Assembly (NCBI GenBank): GCA_014529385.2
Contig: CM043942.1
Coordinates: forward strand, 27,512,469-27,576,468
Reading direction: 5' to 3'
Length of the DNA: 64,000 bases
Source of the DNA: Adiantum capillus-veneris
Lineage: Eukaryota > Streptophyta > Polypodiopsida > Polypodiales > Pteridaceae
Below, one piece after another: positions 1 to 14,048 of the stretch; position 1 is the first letter of the stretch, and each line of letters opens with the position of its first letter. A model generated the notes under the pieces. That model was not told where the DNA came from, ran no database searches, and was given only the letters and a program-made list of their open reading frames with translations. A program made the position numbers and the translations under genes.

Positions 1-415
1 GATGTGCTAGTTTGAAGATCCCTTTATTACTCACATTTCTCACAAATCCCCTTCAAAAGAAGCTCAAGGATCCCCCTCCAAGCTTAGAGATCCAAGCAGG
101 ACTAGTGCAAATTGGAGACCTGAAGTATCTGCAAGTCTCTCTCCATTCTAACAATGAAGCTGCATTGTTGCACTTTCATGTTATTTCCCCTGTGTAGCCC
201 CCAATCTTAAGGAAAGTCTTGTTAGGAGAGGAAATTTTATCATGTACTTCCGCATCCTTCCATGTGCCTCATTGTGAGACAACATCCACTTTGTTAATCA
301 TACCCCAAGCCATGACCACCCATTCTTTCTCTTCATCAGTATTGGGGTTTATATTATTGGCCCGAAGCCCATTGCCAACCCATCATTAACTCACAAACTA
401 TTTACATTAATATAG
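1..415. other. unassigned sequence
   Basis: I see no coding region, RNA gene or repeat that I can support here. Short open frames lack recognisable motifs. Confidence 0.4.
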
Positions 416-531
416 AATAAGGAGCATGATGATGACTCACTTTGAGCTCCACCACATTTGTGTCTCCTTCTCTCTTGCATGCACACAATCCCGCATGTGC
501 ACTCTAGAAGTGGTATCAAATCTTGGTCTTC
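416..531 (+). repeat. decayed copia LTR end with primer-binding site
   Basis: The stretch AATAAGGAGC...GAGCTCCACCACAT resembles the 3' part of the copia LTR3 family seen intact at 32954-33222 (AATAAGGAGCTCTCACTC...GAGCTCCACCCCACAT). It is followed near 514 by TGGTATCAAATCTTGGTC, which resembles the TGGTATCAGAGCTTGATC primer site beside LTR3 at 54986. It has no GA/CT tract. I infer an old 5' LTR edge, possibly paired with the LTR at 10944; the left boundary is not visible. Confidence 0.4.
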
Positions 532-900
532 CTCCCTAGTTTTGGCATGTGTGTAGATCTTTTCAAGGTTGAATTAGGAATGCAAAAATTAAGGTTATTA
601 CATTGCAAATTTGAGCTTGACTAGTTCACACTATAGGAATGAAGTGAAGCTTTGGAAGCTTAATCGAATTGATGGAGAAGAAAGTAGAATCGACGGTTTT
701 TGTTATAGTGCACGAAAGTTTGGGTGCATAGTGTAGGAAAATTTGGAAACAGGTAGTGCTAGAAACTCTCAACAAAATTTAACGCTAGGCTTCAACAAAG
801 AAAATTTAATTCAAGGTCACTATTTTTTGTAGCATTGAATTAATTCTATGCAATAGCGCTACAAACATATAGTAGCCTTGGAATGTGTTGGGTAACAAAG

Positions 901-902
<2 letters not shown>

Positions 903-994
<92 letters not shown>
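903..994. repeat. (GA)n microsatellite
   Basis: About 90 bp of nearly perfect GA dinucleotide with one interruption (GAAGAG) near 949. Open frames crossing it are only Arg-Glu or Ser-Leu repeats. Confidence 0.95.
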
Positions 995-2556
<1,562 letters not shown>

Positions 2557-2797
2557 TTCTCAAATGTGCGCATACTTCATGTTTCCTATTCTTCACTTTG
2601 TCATAGTTTTTGAGCTTGTTGGAATTTTGTGTGAAATGTTACTAGTGGCAATCAAAAGTCCCCCCCATCAACCAATCAATTGTTGGTTGTTCATGGCTAC
2701 AATAGTAAAGGTAGAAAGGCTAAGATTGTTCATTCAACATGCATTGTTCTATAGATTTTGGGCAGCCAATGTTTTGAGCATGCAGGGAGAATTGGTG

Positions 2798-2899
<102 letters not shown>

Positions 2900-3597
2900 T
2901 TATCTTGGACTATATGTGTGCCATGCAACATGTCAAATGTGAGGCTAAAGGTGATGTGTATCTTTTTAACAATGCTACCGTGTCACCTGTCACCATGTTT
3001 TGTGGTAATGGGACATATTTTTGTCTTTGGTAATGTTAGCACTTTGCTAACATCAATAGTCTATATATCTAGCCTATGATATAGTCTTTCATTTTCTTGA
3101 TCAATCTAGACATTTATAGACCTAAGCCCTTGTAATTTTTTGATTTTAAGAGTTAATTTGTAAAGAGTCATGTGATTATGAGCCAAACAGTGGGGCTAAA
3201 TGCTTCCAAATTGTATCTATAGAATCCTAGGCTACGAAATAGTTGTATCATGGATTCCTAGGCTACAAAAGAGTTAGAAAGTTTCTATTTCTGAACCTAA
3301 AACCTTTGGCTAGGGTATAAAAGACAATTTTTGTAAAATCTAAGGGAGTCTTTTTGGATAATAAGTGGGACGACTGTTTCTCACGACACTATGTACTCTT
3401 TTGGGATCTTCTCAATTGTGATTCTTTGTGGTAAAACCAAATTTTTTTTGTTGCTCACCTACGCCTTTATCTGATCATAACTTAGGATTTACATAACAAA
3501 ATTACATTTTATGCATTGGAGGGGTGTCGGGGCATCATTGCTAAGCTTTAGGATGCATTCGGGGCTGAAAATAGTTAGGTCAAATATGCCTTGTAAA

Positions 3598-5650
3598 TAA
3601 TAAGCGCATTATTGGCAAGTGGTCAAAAGGGAGATTTGAGGGCACATGCTGTGTCTTTAGGTGTTGTCTACCCATCCTATAAGTTTTGTCTTGTTTGGAC
3701 TTCAATTTCTTGGTAAACTGTTGAGATTTGTTCGCGATGTCATAGATAGCCATTGCAGCCTGACATGCAATTGAGTGTACCTTCAAGTAGATAGGGATTG
3801 AGTGTGTTTTCTAAGATCTTGATAGCCTCTTGCAGCCTCTATGCACAATTCGAGTCAATTCCGTCCCACAGTATGAAATTTATGTTCGTGGTTCTCACTG
3901 TAACCACAATAAGATAGCAAGGCTTGGCATTCAAGGAGCCCCACATTTTGGGGATGAGGTGACCTAATCTAGGGAAAACCTCACTGCTCAGTAGATTTGT
4001 GTAAAACTTCCTCTAGGTTCACCTAGAGTACAAAAACAAACTTTAAGAAATTGCACGGTTGAGGTTTGTCTATTTCAGCTATGTAGAGATGTCTTGAGAG
4101 TAGTCGTACTCCCCAAGAATTGTTAAGCTTAAATTAGGTTGTTTTGAGTGGTTGATAGCTTAGACTATGTCAGAGGTTTGAGGATAAACACACTTTTCAA
4201 AATAAAAACAAAAAAAAGGTCAGTGTTGGTGGACACTTTCCACTATCATTTGATGATGTGATTAGGAGTAGGGTAAGTAGGAATCAAGGAAGTTTTCCGA
4301 TCTATCTCAACCTTTGATTTAACATCACTAAAGTTGCTTGTAGAATATTTTAGAGTTTTTAGGTATGATACTCATAAGGTGAGTTCAAAGCTTCAAAAGT
4401 ACCATTTCTGGTTATCATTGATCTCAAAAAGGCTGTAGCAACCTATGGGTAAGTCAAAAGTCAACCTTCATGAAAATTATCCAAGTTGGGCAAAGAATGG
4501 GCTTACTATCTCCCCAGTGATAGATGCATATTAAAGTAAGGTTTCTTGGCCAAAAGTATTTGCATTAGCTTGTATAAGACCTAAATGCCATCAAACTCCC
4601 AAAAAAGTGCAAATTTTGTAATGTAGATGATAAGCGCTTTTTTTTCTTAGGCCTGAAACTAAACTTTTTTCACATGGATACCTTATTTGGGTGATAGGCT
4701 CAGACATTTGTGAAGGCACAAAAGTCTAAATCCATTTGGGGGAAAAATTGGGCTAAAACAACCTTCACTTTGAACAGATAGTTCTAAATTTAAGTTTGGT
4801 AGCATTTGGACTTGCAAGTTATCAGATAGGCTCAAAAATCAATGGAACTAAACTGTAGACAAAAGATTTGTCCTAGGAACTTCAAAGTTGAACCAAACTT
4901 TATGAAACTTGATTTGTGGCTTGATTAGGGTATGGACATCCAATACATGCCAACAAGGTGAAAAATTCCTTCATTTTAACCATGGATATAACAAGCGCTC
5001 TTAATATCTCCTACCCTAAAAAGACAACTTTTGCAAGCTTTTTCAAAGGGGATTGGGTCTAGGGAAGCAATAGAGTGCTTGGAAGAAGTTTCAAGTGATT
5101 TGAACTTCATTTCACTTGCATGACCACTTGTTTTCAAGATACAAAAACTATTGTGGAATTAGACCAAATTGTCAAAAATTTGAAATAACCTCATTCAGGG
5201 CTTATTAAATACATGCTTGACTAGTGTGGACCAACAAAAGTGAAAAATAACCATTTTTTGACCTGATAGATACTAAGCACGCTTATTATCTCCAGCTAGC
5301 CAGGGAGACCCTTTTTGACAATTTTTTGGTTCACATGGCTAATAGACACCTTATGCAATTAGCCTAGAAAGACTGAAATCATTCAGATATTGTTTGCTAC
5401 TTGAAGTTGAGTTTCTAGATTTGAAGGTTGCAGATTGACCATGTGGCTATTTTGGCAAGATTGAAGCAAAATTTGCACCAAGAATCCTTGTATATACTTA
5501 TTAATCAATAGATTGACTTGTTTTCTCTTGACTACACATAAGTAATTGAGATCTAGCTTGGGAAACTGCTAGATTCAATCTATGACAACAAAAACGTGTT
5601 TGTATTGGTACTAAAGGCCATGTATTCATTTCCATTGAGTAGCTTAATTT
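3598..5650 (+). repeat. repetitive leader upstream of a decayed gypsy gag
   Basis: Non-coding sequence in which a motif of the form AAGCGCTnTTAnTATCTCC recurs imperfectly (near 3600, 4501, 4632, 4993 and 5275). Clear in-frame gag-like sequence starts just after it. I infer a long 5' leader of an LTR element. The arrangement parallels the palindrome-bearing leader of gypsy-1 (16.9-18.2 kb), with a different core. Confidence 0.4.
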
Positions 5651-5654
5651 CTTT

Positions 5655-8200
5655 ATGTACCTAATGTTAGACCGTATTTTAAAGAATCAAAGTTATAATA
5701 AAGAAATTGAGAGTAAAATATCTACAAAGGAGAGTGTAAACCAAGGGAAGCCTCTAGAGACAAAGGTAAAGAAGTTCCTGACACTTACTCCAACTCAAGT
5801 TCTAAGATGTCTTCCTTCTCGCCTCAATCGGCAACTAGAACCTCTCCCATATTCAAGCACATTTTGACCTTCTACAAGAATAACAAGAATGGGGCTAAGA
5901 TCTATTTGGATCCCAACAAGGAGTATGTAGTAAGGGTAGATGATCATATTGTTGAGTTTGAAGAGGAGGTTAGGGCAAACAAGCAAGATACCTTCTACAT
6001 GGACCAAAACAAAGTGCAATACCTGAAGATTGGAGGTCCTGACATAGTAGATCAATGGGGATTAGAAGTCAATACACTAATTCCAAACATGGACACTAAG
6101 GAGGGACCACCAATATTAGAATGAGAGGGGTATGACATGATAGATGCCAGACCTCTAAAGAACATACCTATTGATAACCCATGGCTTGGATTTTACTTCT
6201 AAGAGGACAACAATGCCACATATTTAATTTGGATAGCTCATGCTAAATCGAGGCAGCTGAGACCCTTGAAAATCATGTATATTTTCAAGTCAAGGGAGAA
6301 AGGCCTATCGTACCTTCCTGTCCATCTCTTTAAGGATTGTTATAACAATAACTTTGTTATGATGACTCCGAAGGAGGTTGAATAGACAAAGTATTAGGGA
6401 TACGTGATTTGAGAAATCATTATTTGTATGAGACCTGAAACATAACAAAATTTGGGAGAAAATGAGAGCACATATTTAGCAGCATGACCAACCAATAGGG
6501 AAGTACGGCTCGAGGCAATCACCTTAATGATGAGAGTTGGGGAAGGTATGCGGAAACCACCATTAATTAGAGAAGAATGAGTGATACCAGGACAGGAAGA
6601 GGTATGCATTAGTCACACATACCAAGCAACTAGTTTGAAGGCTTAGTGGGAGAAAAACCGGCCAGAAGGCTAGGTGCATAACACAGCCGTATGGTCAAAC
6701 TAGCCGACTTTCAAAATGGGTCAAAAAATACAACGGATCAAGGGATTAATATGACCATTTAGAAAGATTCACGTAGGTCTTGAGAGTTGAGTGTATAACG
6801 GATTTCCACACTTAGTTTGAGGGGTTTGGAATGACTTTGGAAGGTAAAGACTTAACTTGGTTCCATACCATACCTCTTGGATCAATCCTTGATCTACCGA
6901 CATTGACTATTATGAAGTTTGTCACTACTTGTTTAAAAATGGAAATCAAACACACCACGATAGCACAAATCTATAGCTTTAAACAAAAATAGAGAGAAAT
7001 TGTGTGATTCAAATGAGGCAATACATTTACAGATGTTCAGGATTGGAAATTCCAATTGTGGAAAGACTTGTCTGATTATTCCTAGAATTTACTCAACAAA
7101 GAGTTACACGTCATTCTATATAACAAGAAACATTAAACTTGGGAAAAGCATGCGGCCTGGATGAAATAGACTTAAGGGATAATTGTAAAATTTCAATGAG
7201 GAGAGAGCTGTTAAGGACACTCAAAGTGATCGTACCACATCAATTGTGCCAACAAGGTAGGGCTGACTATGGAAGCTCCTGTAAATGATATTAAAGACAT
7301 GCTTAAATTCATGAATGATATGATGAGTAACATTCAAAGGATGTTGATCCAAGGGCCGAGAGTAAGGACAATCTATGGGACAATCGAGACCATCAAAATG
7401 GTGTGCCATTGAGAAAAATTGGACAAATCATGAAACAAATGAGTTGTTTTCCAAACTCAAATATGACATAAATGTTCATAATTTATCGATGAGACAACAA
7501 GGACAACCGATGTATAGGTATCTTCCCAACATGGGGTCGATACAAACACCACCAATGGCTATGGAGAGACCACAACCGATACTAGGTCAAAAACCACCTC
7601 TACCAGGAAATCATGATGTGTCACTTAAGTACATGCTTCTTGAAGGGCAAGTGGATGAGCAGGCTCTAGTACCAGCTACGCCTTATAATGAAGCAAGTTC
7701 ATTAACGTGGCAGTGAAGGATGAGTGGTACACTTAGTCAACACCTAGCATGGTAAAACAAGTTTAGGCACCTCCAAAGGTAGCACCATGGTTCACTTTAT
7801 TGCAAATCAAGGAGTTAGGCCACCCATGGTAAAACAAATTCCTAATCCTAGAGTAAGAAATTTCCATATTTGTGATTAAGATGACCACTGGAAAAATGAT
7901 TATCCAAAGGTAGATAAGAATGCTAGACCAATTGAGGTTTATTCCCTGCAGTGTGGTAGAAAAATTGGGAATTTTCTTGATGACTGTCCTAGAAATCCCG
8001 CTAACAAGGAGAAAATAGCCATAAATGTAGTACAAGTCATGATAGGTAGCTCCTCAGATAGAGAACTCACAATTTTGATTTGAGTAGTTACTAGGGCACA
8101 AGCCAAGAAGAACAAGAAAAATAGTGCAAGCAATTCAGATACAACCAAAAAGCATTCAAGAGATTCTAAGAGTAAGAGACACAAACAATAGAATCTTAGA
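5655..8200 (+). pseudogene. decayed Ty3/gypsy gag
   Basis: Interrupted frames carry low-complexity gag-like sequence. A degraded CCHC knuckle (CGRKIGNFLDDCP, about 7952-7990) follows a damaged copy near 7860, where a stop sits inside the motif. The hallmark linker VTRAQAKK lies at 8087-8110; in plant gypsy-type polyproteins it commonly separates gag from protease. The open pieces at 5807-6124 and 7375-7716 belong to the same polyprotein. Stops and frameshifts show it is inactive. The assignment rests on the knuckle, the linker and the protease that follows; the N-terminal part is not recognisable by itself. Confidence 0.55.
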
Positions 8201-9180
8201 AGATGAAAACAACAAAGGGAAGTTGAGGAGAAAGTTTAGAAAAGGGTTGAGAGAATAGCTCATTCAATGTCATCAAAATTTAAATAATCAAAACCAAGAT
8301 TGAGAGGATCCGTGTTGGTAGACAAAATAAACGAACCAATCAAATCCACCTTGGAAGGCTTCCAAGAAAAGACAAAAAGCAGGCCAAACACTGGAAAGAA
8401 AATGGAAAACTACCCAACACCTGACATGGAATCTGCAAAGCTTGAAGCTTATAAGAACTTGGTGCAAGTTATGTAGTCATAGCTAGAAATACGAAAACCG
8501 AAATTGGAAATCATAGGAAAACCAATAGAAAGAGAAACAAGTCCAAAACTTGCAAAAACAAAGAATGCTAAAGAACCAAGGGAATCTTTAGTTAGAACTA
8601 CCAAATCTAAATTGATAGTTCGAGATAGTGAGGAAGGGCTAGATGGAATTCCCTTGATAGAGGAAGATTGGCCAAATCATCTATGGGAATGGGTTCGGGA
8701 AGTGAACGATGAAGTCTAACTTTGAATTGGTTGCACTTGAGGAAATTTGGCTAGATCAACCACCCATGGAGTTGGACAAAAAATCTTTGTACGGAGATTG
8801 GGGATCAGAGCCTATCAAAGGCTTAGAAACTTCAAACATTTTGCTTATACTTGGCAAAAAATGAAGAAAAATATCTGGTCTATAAAACCACAAAACTAAA
8901 TAGACCAAAGTAGACTTTGGACGTGGAAAATTTGCAGTCAATCATGTTAACTCATATTTAATGTAACATCACATTGGGTGAGCTGTTCAAAATAAGACCA
9001 CATCTATGGAAGGATCTGCAAGGTACCTTGGAAAAAATGAGCATAACAGGATTAACCAAAAGAAACCTTGAAGAGTTGCATAAGAAATGATTGGGGGAAA
9101 AATTTGTCAAATATGTGCCTATGAACAAAGTAGGAGATTGTAATGAAGGAAAAAAAGAAAACATAACTCTTCAAGTAAAA
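8201..9180 (+). pseudogene. gypsy polyprotein linker between gag and protease
   Basis: Lys/Glu-rich interrupted frames (for example 8504-8719) continue the polyprotein of the 5.65-10 kb element. No enzyme motif is visible. The region joins the VTRAQAKK linker to the protease-like segment. Confidence 0.4.
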
Positions 9181-9440
9181 TACAATGATGTAACAACCAT
9201 GGCTATTCTAAATGATGAAGCATGTATCACCATCGCAACAAAATTAGTCTCGTAAGCTTGGGGAAAGTGAGCAATTAGACAAACATGAACGAAACTACAA
9301 TTTTCAGTGGACGCATCAAAAAACCCATGGGATTACTAGAAAACATGATAGTCACTTCTTGTGGAATTGACTACCAACATACTTTTTCCATTGTAGATTT
9401 TAGGAAAAAACTGAACTATGAAATCATTTTGTGACAACAT
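9181..9440 (+). pseudogene. decayed retroviral-type aspartic protease
   Basis: The translation reads LNDEACITIATKLVS, then an interrupted segment with NPWDY, a conserved CGIDYQHTFSIVDF-like stretch and a final NYEII. This matches the layout of plant gypsy proteases (LD-[ST]-GAG-VSIVT ... LGLLEDV ... EIILGRPF). The expected Asp-Ser/Thr-Gly triad reads Asp-Glu-Ala, and several stops interrupt it, so it is catalytically dead. Compare the better preserved relative at 27860-28184. Confidence 0.5.
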
Positions 9441-10130
9441 TTTAGGAGACAAATACAATTGATCCAAGACTGAAAAATGAATATCTTTACTTGAAACAAG
9501 CTTGATCAATTACACGAGTAAACCTAAAGGACCATTCATATAAGGATTTCCCCAGGACACAAATCAAGGAGTTGGATTTAGAGACCTCAACTGGAACTAA
9601 CCTGCCATCATGGTTGGACAAATACAAACCAATTTGGATGTGTGAAGCCTTTCAAAGAGGAAGTTTACATCGAGAAGATTGTATCTCAGAGAGGCAAATG
9701 ATGTTGAGTATTTACATGAACCCTTAACGGAACACTTTTTTGAACCATTTGAGCGGACTCAAAATTTGGCCACTATGGATGTATGTGTCAACAAATCCAT
9801 ACCCACATAATTTTGTGATGAGGAGGGATATGCTATAGTTCTTGTGCAAATGGTATCCATATAATTGATCAAGGAACAACAGGTTTTCTCTAATCACTAC
9901 TATGATGCCATGACGAGTTTGAGGAGGAAACAATCACTACTAAGGAATCTGACTCTGAAAAGGAACACATCAGAGAAAAAAACTAGTTAGGGGAGGAGTA
10001 GAAAAGTTTTTTGAGTTTTCAAATCAACATCATAGACACCAACAAAGATATCATAAAAAACGAGAGACCAAATCAAGAAGAAATCAGAATTCGCCAAAAA
10101 TAGGGGGAAAAACTCAATTCTTGATGATGG
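9441..10130 (+). pseudogene. 3' remainder of the decayed gypsy element
   Basis: Broken reading frames such as YLREANDVEYLHEPLTEHFF continue the polyprotein downstream of the protease. No reverse transcriptase, RNase H or integrase motif is visible before the copia tail starts. Confidence 0.35.
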
Positions 10131-10419
10131 TAGATGCAAAATATTGTATCAAGGATAAGATCACAGGTAGATACCCTATCTGAGAAAAGGGAAAAACACA
10201 AATCAATAGCTCTTCTAGACGGATTGCGGTTCACTAGTCATTGTTGCAAAAGGAGCTGGGATTGGCGTAGTCTACCTTATGCATGTCTTTGAGGTGTGAG
10301 ATGGCATAGTCTCAATTACATTAATACAATCATGTCAACAAGAGAGATGAACTCTAGAGTTTTATGCATGACATGTTAGTAGATGGAGCGTTAGAGCATC
10401 TACACTCTAGCCAGACACA

Positions 10420-10943
10420 TTAGATCGATCCTTTTAAGATAGAGATGCCTCCTACCACGGAGATGAGCAATATGGAGTTCCTTGACATGCTCATGTTAGA
10501 GGATGATATGGTGATACTAGGACATGTGGATAAAGTCCCTATGGACAAAGAGGGAGTGATGACTACCCTAGAGTCAAAATAGGAACGTCCATGCCAGAGT
10601 AGTTTAGAGTCAGAATAGGAACATCCATGCCAGACTAGTTTTGGTGGTGATGCAGTCAGAGTTGTGATACCTACTATGAATAGATCGATAGAGGTCATTG
10701 CACATGGCACTCATGGATATGTTGGAAAATATTATGTGTTTTTTATCATCCTTCAAGTATGTCATGTATGACCTAGTGTCAGGACCCAACATAGTAGCTA
10801 TAGTGTGAGTGTTTGTAGTTGGGATTTTCAATCAAGCTAGTGGGGCATAGGTTGAGACAAGTTTCCTCCCTTTACCTCTTGTACATACTACTAGGTCCTA
10901 TAGCAGTACCACTTATTAGCACATTTCCTTACAAGTGGGAGAT
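10420..10943 (+). pseudogene. copia-A family 3' internal remnant with polypurine tract
   Basis: The stretch near 10840-10943 (GGGGCATAGGTTGAGA...CCTCTTGTACATACTA...AAGTGGGAGAT) matches the end of copia-A at 32850-32953 (GGGCATAGGTTGAGAG...CTCTTGTATATACTA...AGTGGGAGAT). The purine-rich AAGTGGGAGAT at 10933-10943 is the polypurine tract next to the LTR. Upstream sequence is a broken reading frame with no complete domain. Confidence 0.6.
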
Positions 10944-11098
10944 TGTTGAGGTAAAGGTGGCGTGCCTCTTTCTCGGGATGGACATGCTAGAGGCATCCGA
11001 CTTCCCATCCTTTGTACACACCTTATTCTTTACTAGGTAGAAGAATAAGGGATTCACTTACACACATTTTGTGGTGAGCTGCTCCACCCACATCCTGT

Positions 11099-11194
<96 letters not shown>

Positions 11195-11219
11195 CATGGA
11201 CTGCATTCATGCACTCACA
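10944..11219 (+). mobile_element. LTR of the copia-A (LTR3) family
   Basis: Begins TGTTGAGGTAAAGG directly after a polypurine tract and shares the family order: GTGTGCC-like start, CTTATTCTT, GAGCTNCTCCACCC, CACATCCT, then a CT tract. It ends in CTCACA. Compared with the intact copies at 32954-33222 and 54986-55248, the last 15 bases differ, so the right end is approximate. Confidence 0.6.
11102..11191. repeat. (CT)n tract inside the LTR
   Basis: About 90 bp CT repeat at the same position as the tracts in the other LTR3 copies. Confidence 0.95.
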
Positions 11220-11814
11220 TATGGTGACGGCCACAATGGCCATGATTTTAGATTTCTAGCTAGGTGGTCATAGCCACAATTTACTTCATCCAAAGAGAGT
11301 CTTGGACCCATGTATTGGAGTTCAAGTTATCAATGTTTGAATCCATGGGTTGGAAATCAAGGCACATGCATTTAGCAAGGAATCAATGTGGTGTATGAAA
11401 ACGCTTGGGATGTGTTGTAGACAATCCATTGTTGTTGGTTAGATTATGGGCAAGATGTATTCCAAAAGTTCATGGTCTAGGAAATTTTGGATGCGTTGTA
11501 TTCACAGTTCACAAATGGGGATTCTTGGACATAGTATGGTTTATAGTTAAACTTTCCATGAGGCAATCAATGCTCAAAATGGCATTTTTCTTAGATAAAA
11601 AGTTATGGTAGCATAACTGAGGTGTATCTAGTGGAGTGTACAATTGTTCGGGTGTCCATGGTAGCTTCTTCATTGACTTGTTCTACATATGTCCACTATC
11701 AGCTGCAAAGAGGGTGTTAAAGATACATCATCTCAACTAGATATTCCAATTGTGATCCCAATATTTATTTCATCTTTAGGTATTTAATTTAATTGACAAA
11801 ATTTTGTGTAGAGA

Positions 11815-11996
11815 AATTCTCTCAAAGTGGGTAGTTAAGGGCCCCAAGCTAGTATATAAGTAGCATCTAATTCCCATTGTAAAAAGCATTGATTCTATTT
11901 TTTGTACGGAAATTCTCTCAAAGTGGGTAGTTAAGGCCCCCAAGCTAGTATATAAGTAGCATCTAATTCCCATTGTAAAAGGCATTGATTTATTGC
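11815..11996 (+). repeat. 96-bp tandem duplication carrying a TATA-like box
   Basis: The segment starting AATTCTCTCAAAGTGGGTAG occurs at 11815 and again at 11911. Each copy contains CTAGTATATAAGTAGC (AGTATATAAG at 11851 and 11947), a good plant TATA box. A short CT-rich tract follows at about 12015-12050. I infer the U3/R part of an unassigned LTR with a doubled core promoter. Confidence 0.6.
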
Positions 11997-12050
11997 CTGA
12001 TTGGTTGGTTCAACTCTCTCTCTCTCTCTCTGTCTCTCGCACTCTCTCCC

Positions 12051-13495
12051 TTCTCATTGTACACTTTTTCATCATTGACTTTGATAGTTATTTGGGGTGT
12101 TCATGAGTTAGCTCTTTTTACCTCTAAGTAGGCTAGTACCCTTATATGTTAATGTCCACTAGTGAATGTTGTTTATACTCTACTCCAGTATCCCTAAATT
12201 GCATTGTACTTTTTTGAAAATTACATATACTTGGCTACTTATAGCTTTTCTATGAACAGAAAAAACTAACCATATGGTCTATGAACATTGTAGGAAGTAG
12301 TAGTATAGCTCAAAGTAGTAGTAAAACTCAAAGAATATAGTGTGAGAAGAGGAATGGGGATATGTGCAAAAGCTTTGCCATTGAAAAACTATATCTAGGA
12401 TCTAGTGCAACATCTCCGGCCATGTTTTTCATGGAAATGCAACAAGAATGCAACTTGTATCAGGGTGCACTTGTTGGGTATTGGCACAAATGTGTCAGAT
12501 TGTGGAGCACCACCTACCAAAATTTGGGCTCACTTGCCAAGCTACATAAAATAGTGTAGAGTAGCTTCCTAAAACATGCAAGGTTGGGCCATATAAAGTT
12601 GAACCCTTGAAGCAAGCTACAATGTAAGTATGTGAGGACATTGAAGGTGACAACATTATGCCAGGGCAAAGAGGGGAATGTTCAGAGGTTCATTTGTCAA
12701 ATTTTGCAGGATCGACACAAGTGAGCCCAAGATGAAGGAGTAGGCTCCCCACCCACAAACATTGCATGCAACTTTTCAAAAGTAGGACATGTACACGTTG
12801 CATCTAAAGTGGATGAAGGTTTTCATGGCATGTAGGATTTCATTTAAAATCATTAGAAATTTCCTATTCATTGTTAACATAATGGTGATATGCCTACAAG
12901 GCTCAATGTTTTTGGAGGAAATTGATACCTCTCTAAAAGAAAATAAAATTAACGTGCCATCAACCACATAGGGGTGCCCAAAAATATTATAGTAGGTGTA
13001 ATAAAAAAACGCCTCCAGCTACAAGGGTGCAGACTTGTCCATTCAAGAGAAGTACCCTGGGCTCACGTCGGTACCATGTGTGGTCAATATATTGAACTTG
13101 CTCTTAAAATAAATTGGAAATTTTCCATTTTATAGAGAAGCTTTTTCTAGACACTAACTATGTGGTGAAATTTATAAGGAGCATCAGTTCACCTATGCCC
13201 TATTTTGAGCCCAAGTCACCTAACAAGACCCCCCAAATCTTTTGTGAAAGCTAATTTGCAACTACATACTATGTTTTGGGTCATATGTAGGCTATTAAAG
13301 CAACATTGATATAGATAGTCACCGATCAAAGATGGGAGAGATGGCTCTCAATGTATTCAAGTTATCAAGCCGCTACCCAAAGACGCGTGTCTCTTGTCCA
13401 ATTGATGGTTTGTTGGTGCAATATAGAGAATGTATGTGGTATTATAAATCTTTATGTAAAGCTCTTAAATATTATTGACACCATTGAATTTTTAA
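12051..13495. other. unassigned sequence
   Basis: Short open frames on both strands without motifs. No gene supported. Confidence 0.4.
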
Positions 13496-13891
13496 TTGGC
13501 CAAGTGTAGAAGTTGGATATCTATAATAGAAGAATTCAACCAATTTACTCCTAGAGAGAAGGCACAAGTAGCGAGGGCTATGGAAAGATGTTGCACTCAA
13601 ATGCATACATGTTTGCATGGGGTGGAATTTGTTTTGAACCCCAAAATTCAGCTACATTGTCCATGCTCTAACCAAGAGTTCATGGAAGACTTCAAAAAGG
13701 TATGTGAACAATTGCTCCTAGACAATGAGGGTGAAGAGGTTTTCACCAACATGTTGATTACCATAATAAAGATGGTAGATTCAAAGATCCATGGTGCATT
13801 GAATGCTAGTATGGTGGAAATAATATGGGGGAGACAAAGTGGAACTCCAACATGTGGCCACTCAAGTATTATCAGTTGTTGCAGCCTCTAG
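13496..13891 (+). CDS. unrecognised open frame, 131 codons
   Basis: The frame starts at a TTG rather than ATG, so no true start is shown. It reads as compositionally protein-like sequence (EEFNQFTPREKAQVARAMER...EFMEDFKKVCEQLLLDNEGE). Past the stop, the next frame (13839-14048) may continue it after a frameshift (THSKNRNFLNHEHIEDLMYV). I recognise no family. Surrounding sequence is repeat-derived, so a decayed transposon ORF is likelier than a host gene. Confidence 0.3.
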   Translation: MAKCRSWISIIEEFNQFTPREKAQVARAMERCCTQMHTCLHGVEFVLNPKIQLHCPCSNQEFMEDFKKVCEQLLLDNEGEEVFTNMLITIIKMVDSKIHGALNASMVEIIWGRQSGTPTCGHSSIISCCSL

Positions 13892-14048
13892 TGGTAGTTG
13901 CAAATGCAATTGGTCTACCTATGATTTCATTCATTCCAAGAATAGGAATTTTCTTAATCATGAGCATATTGAAGACCTCATGTATGTCTTTTGTAACATG
14001 CATTTTAATTTATGTCCCATCATTGATTGCGATGAATGCAGTGCATGA

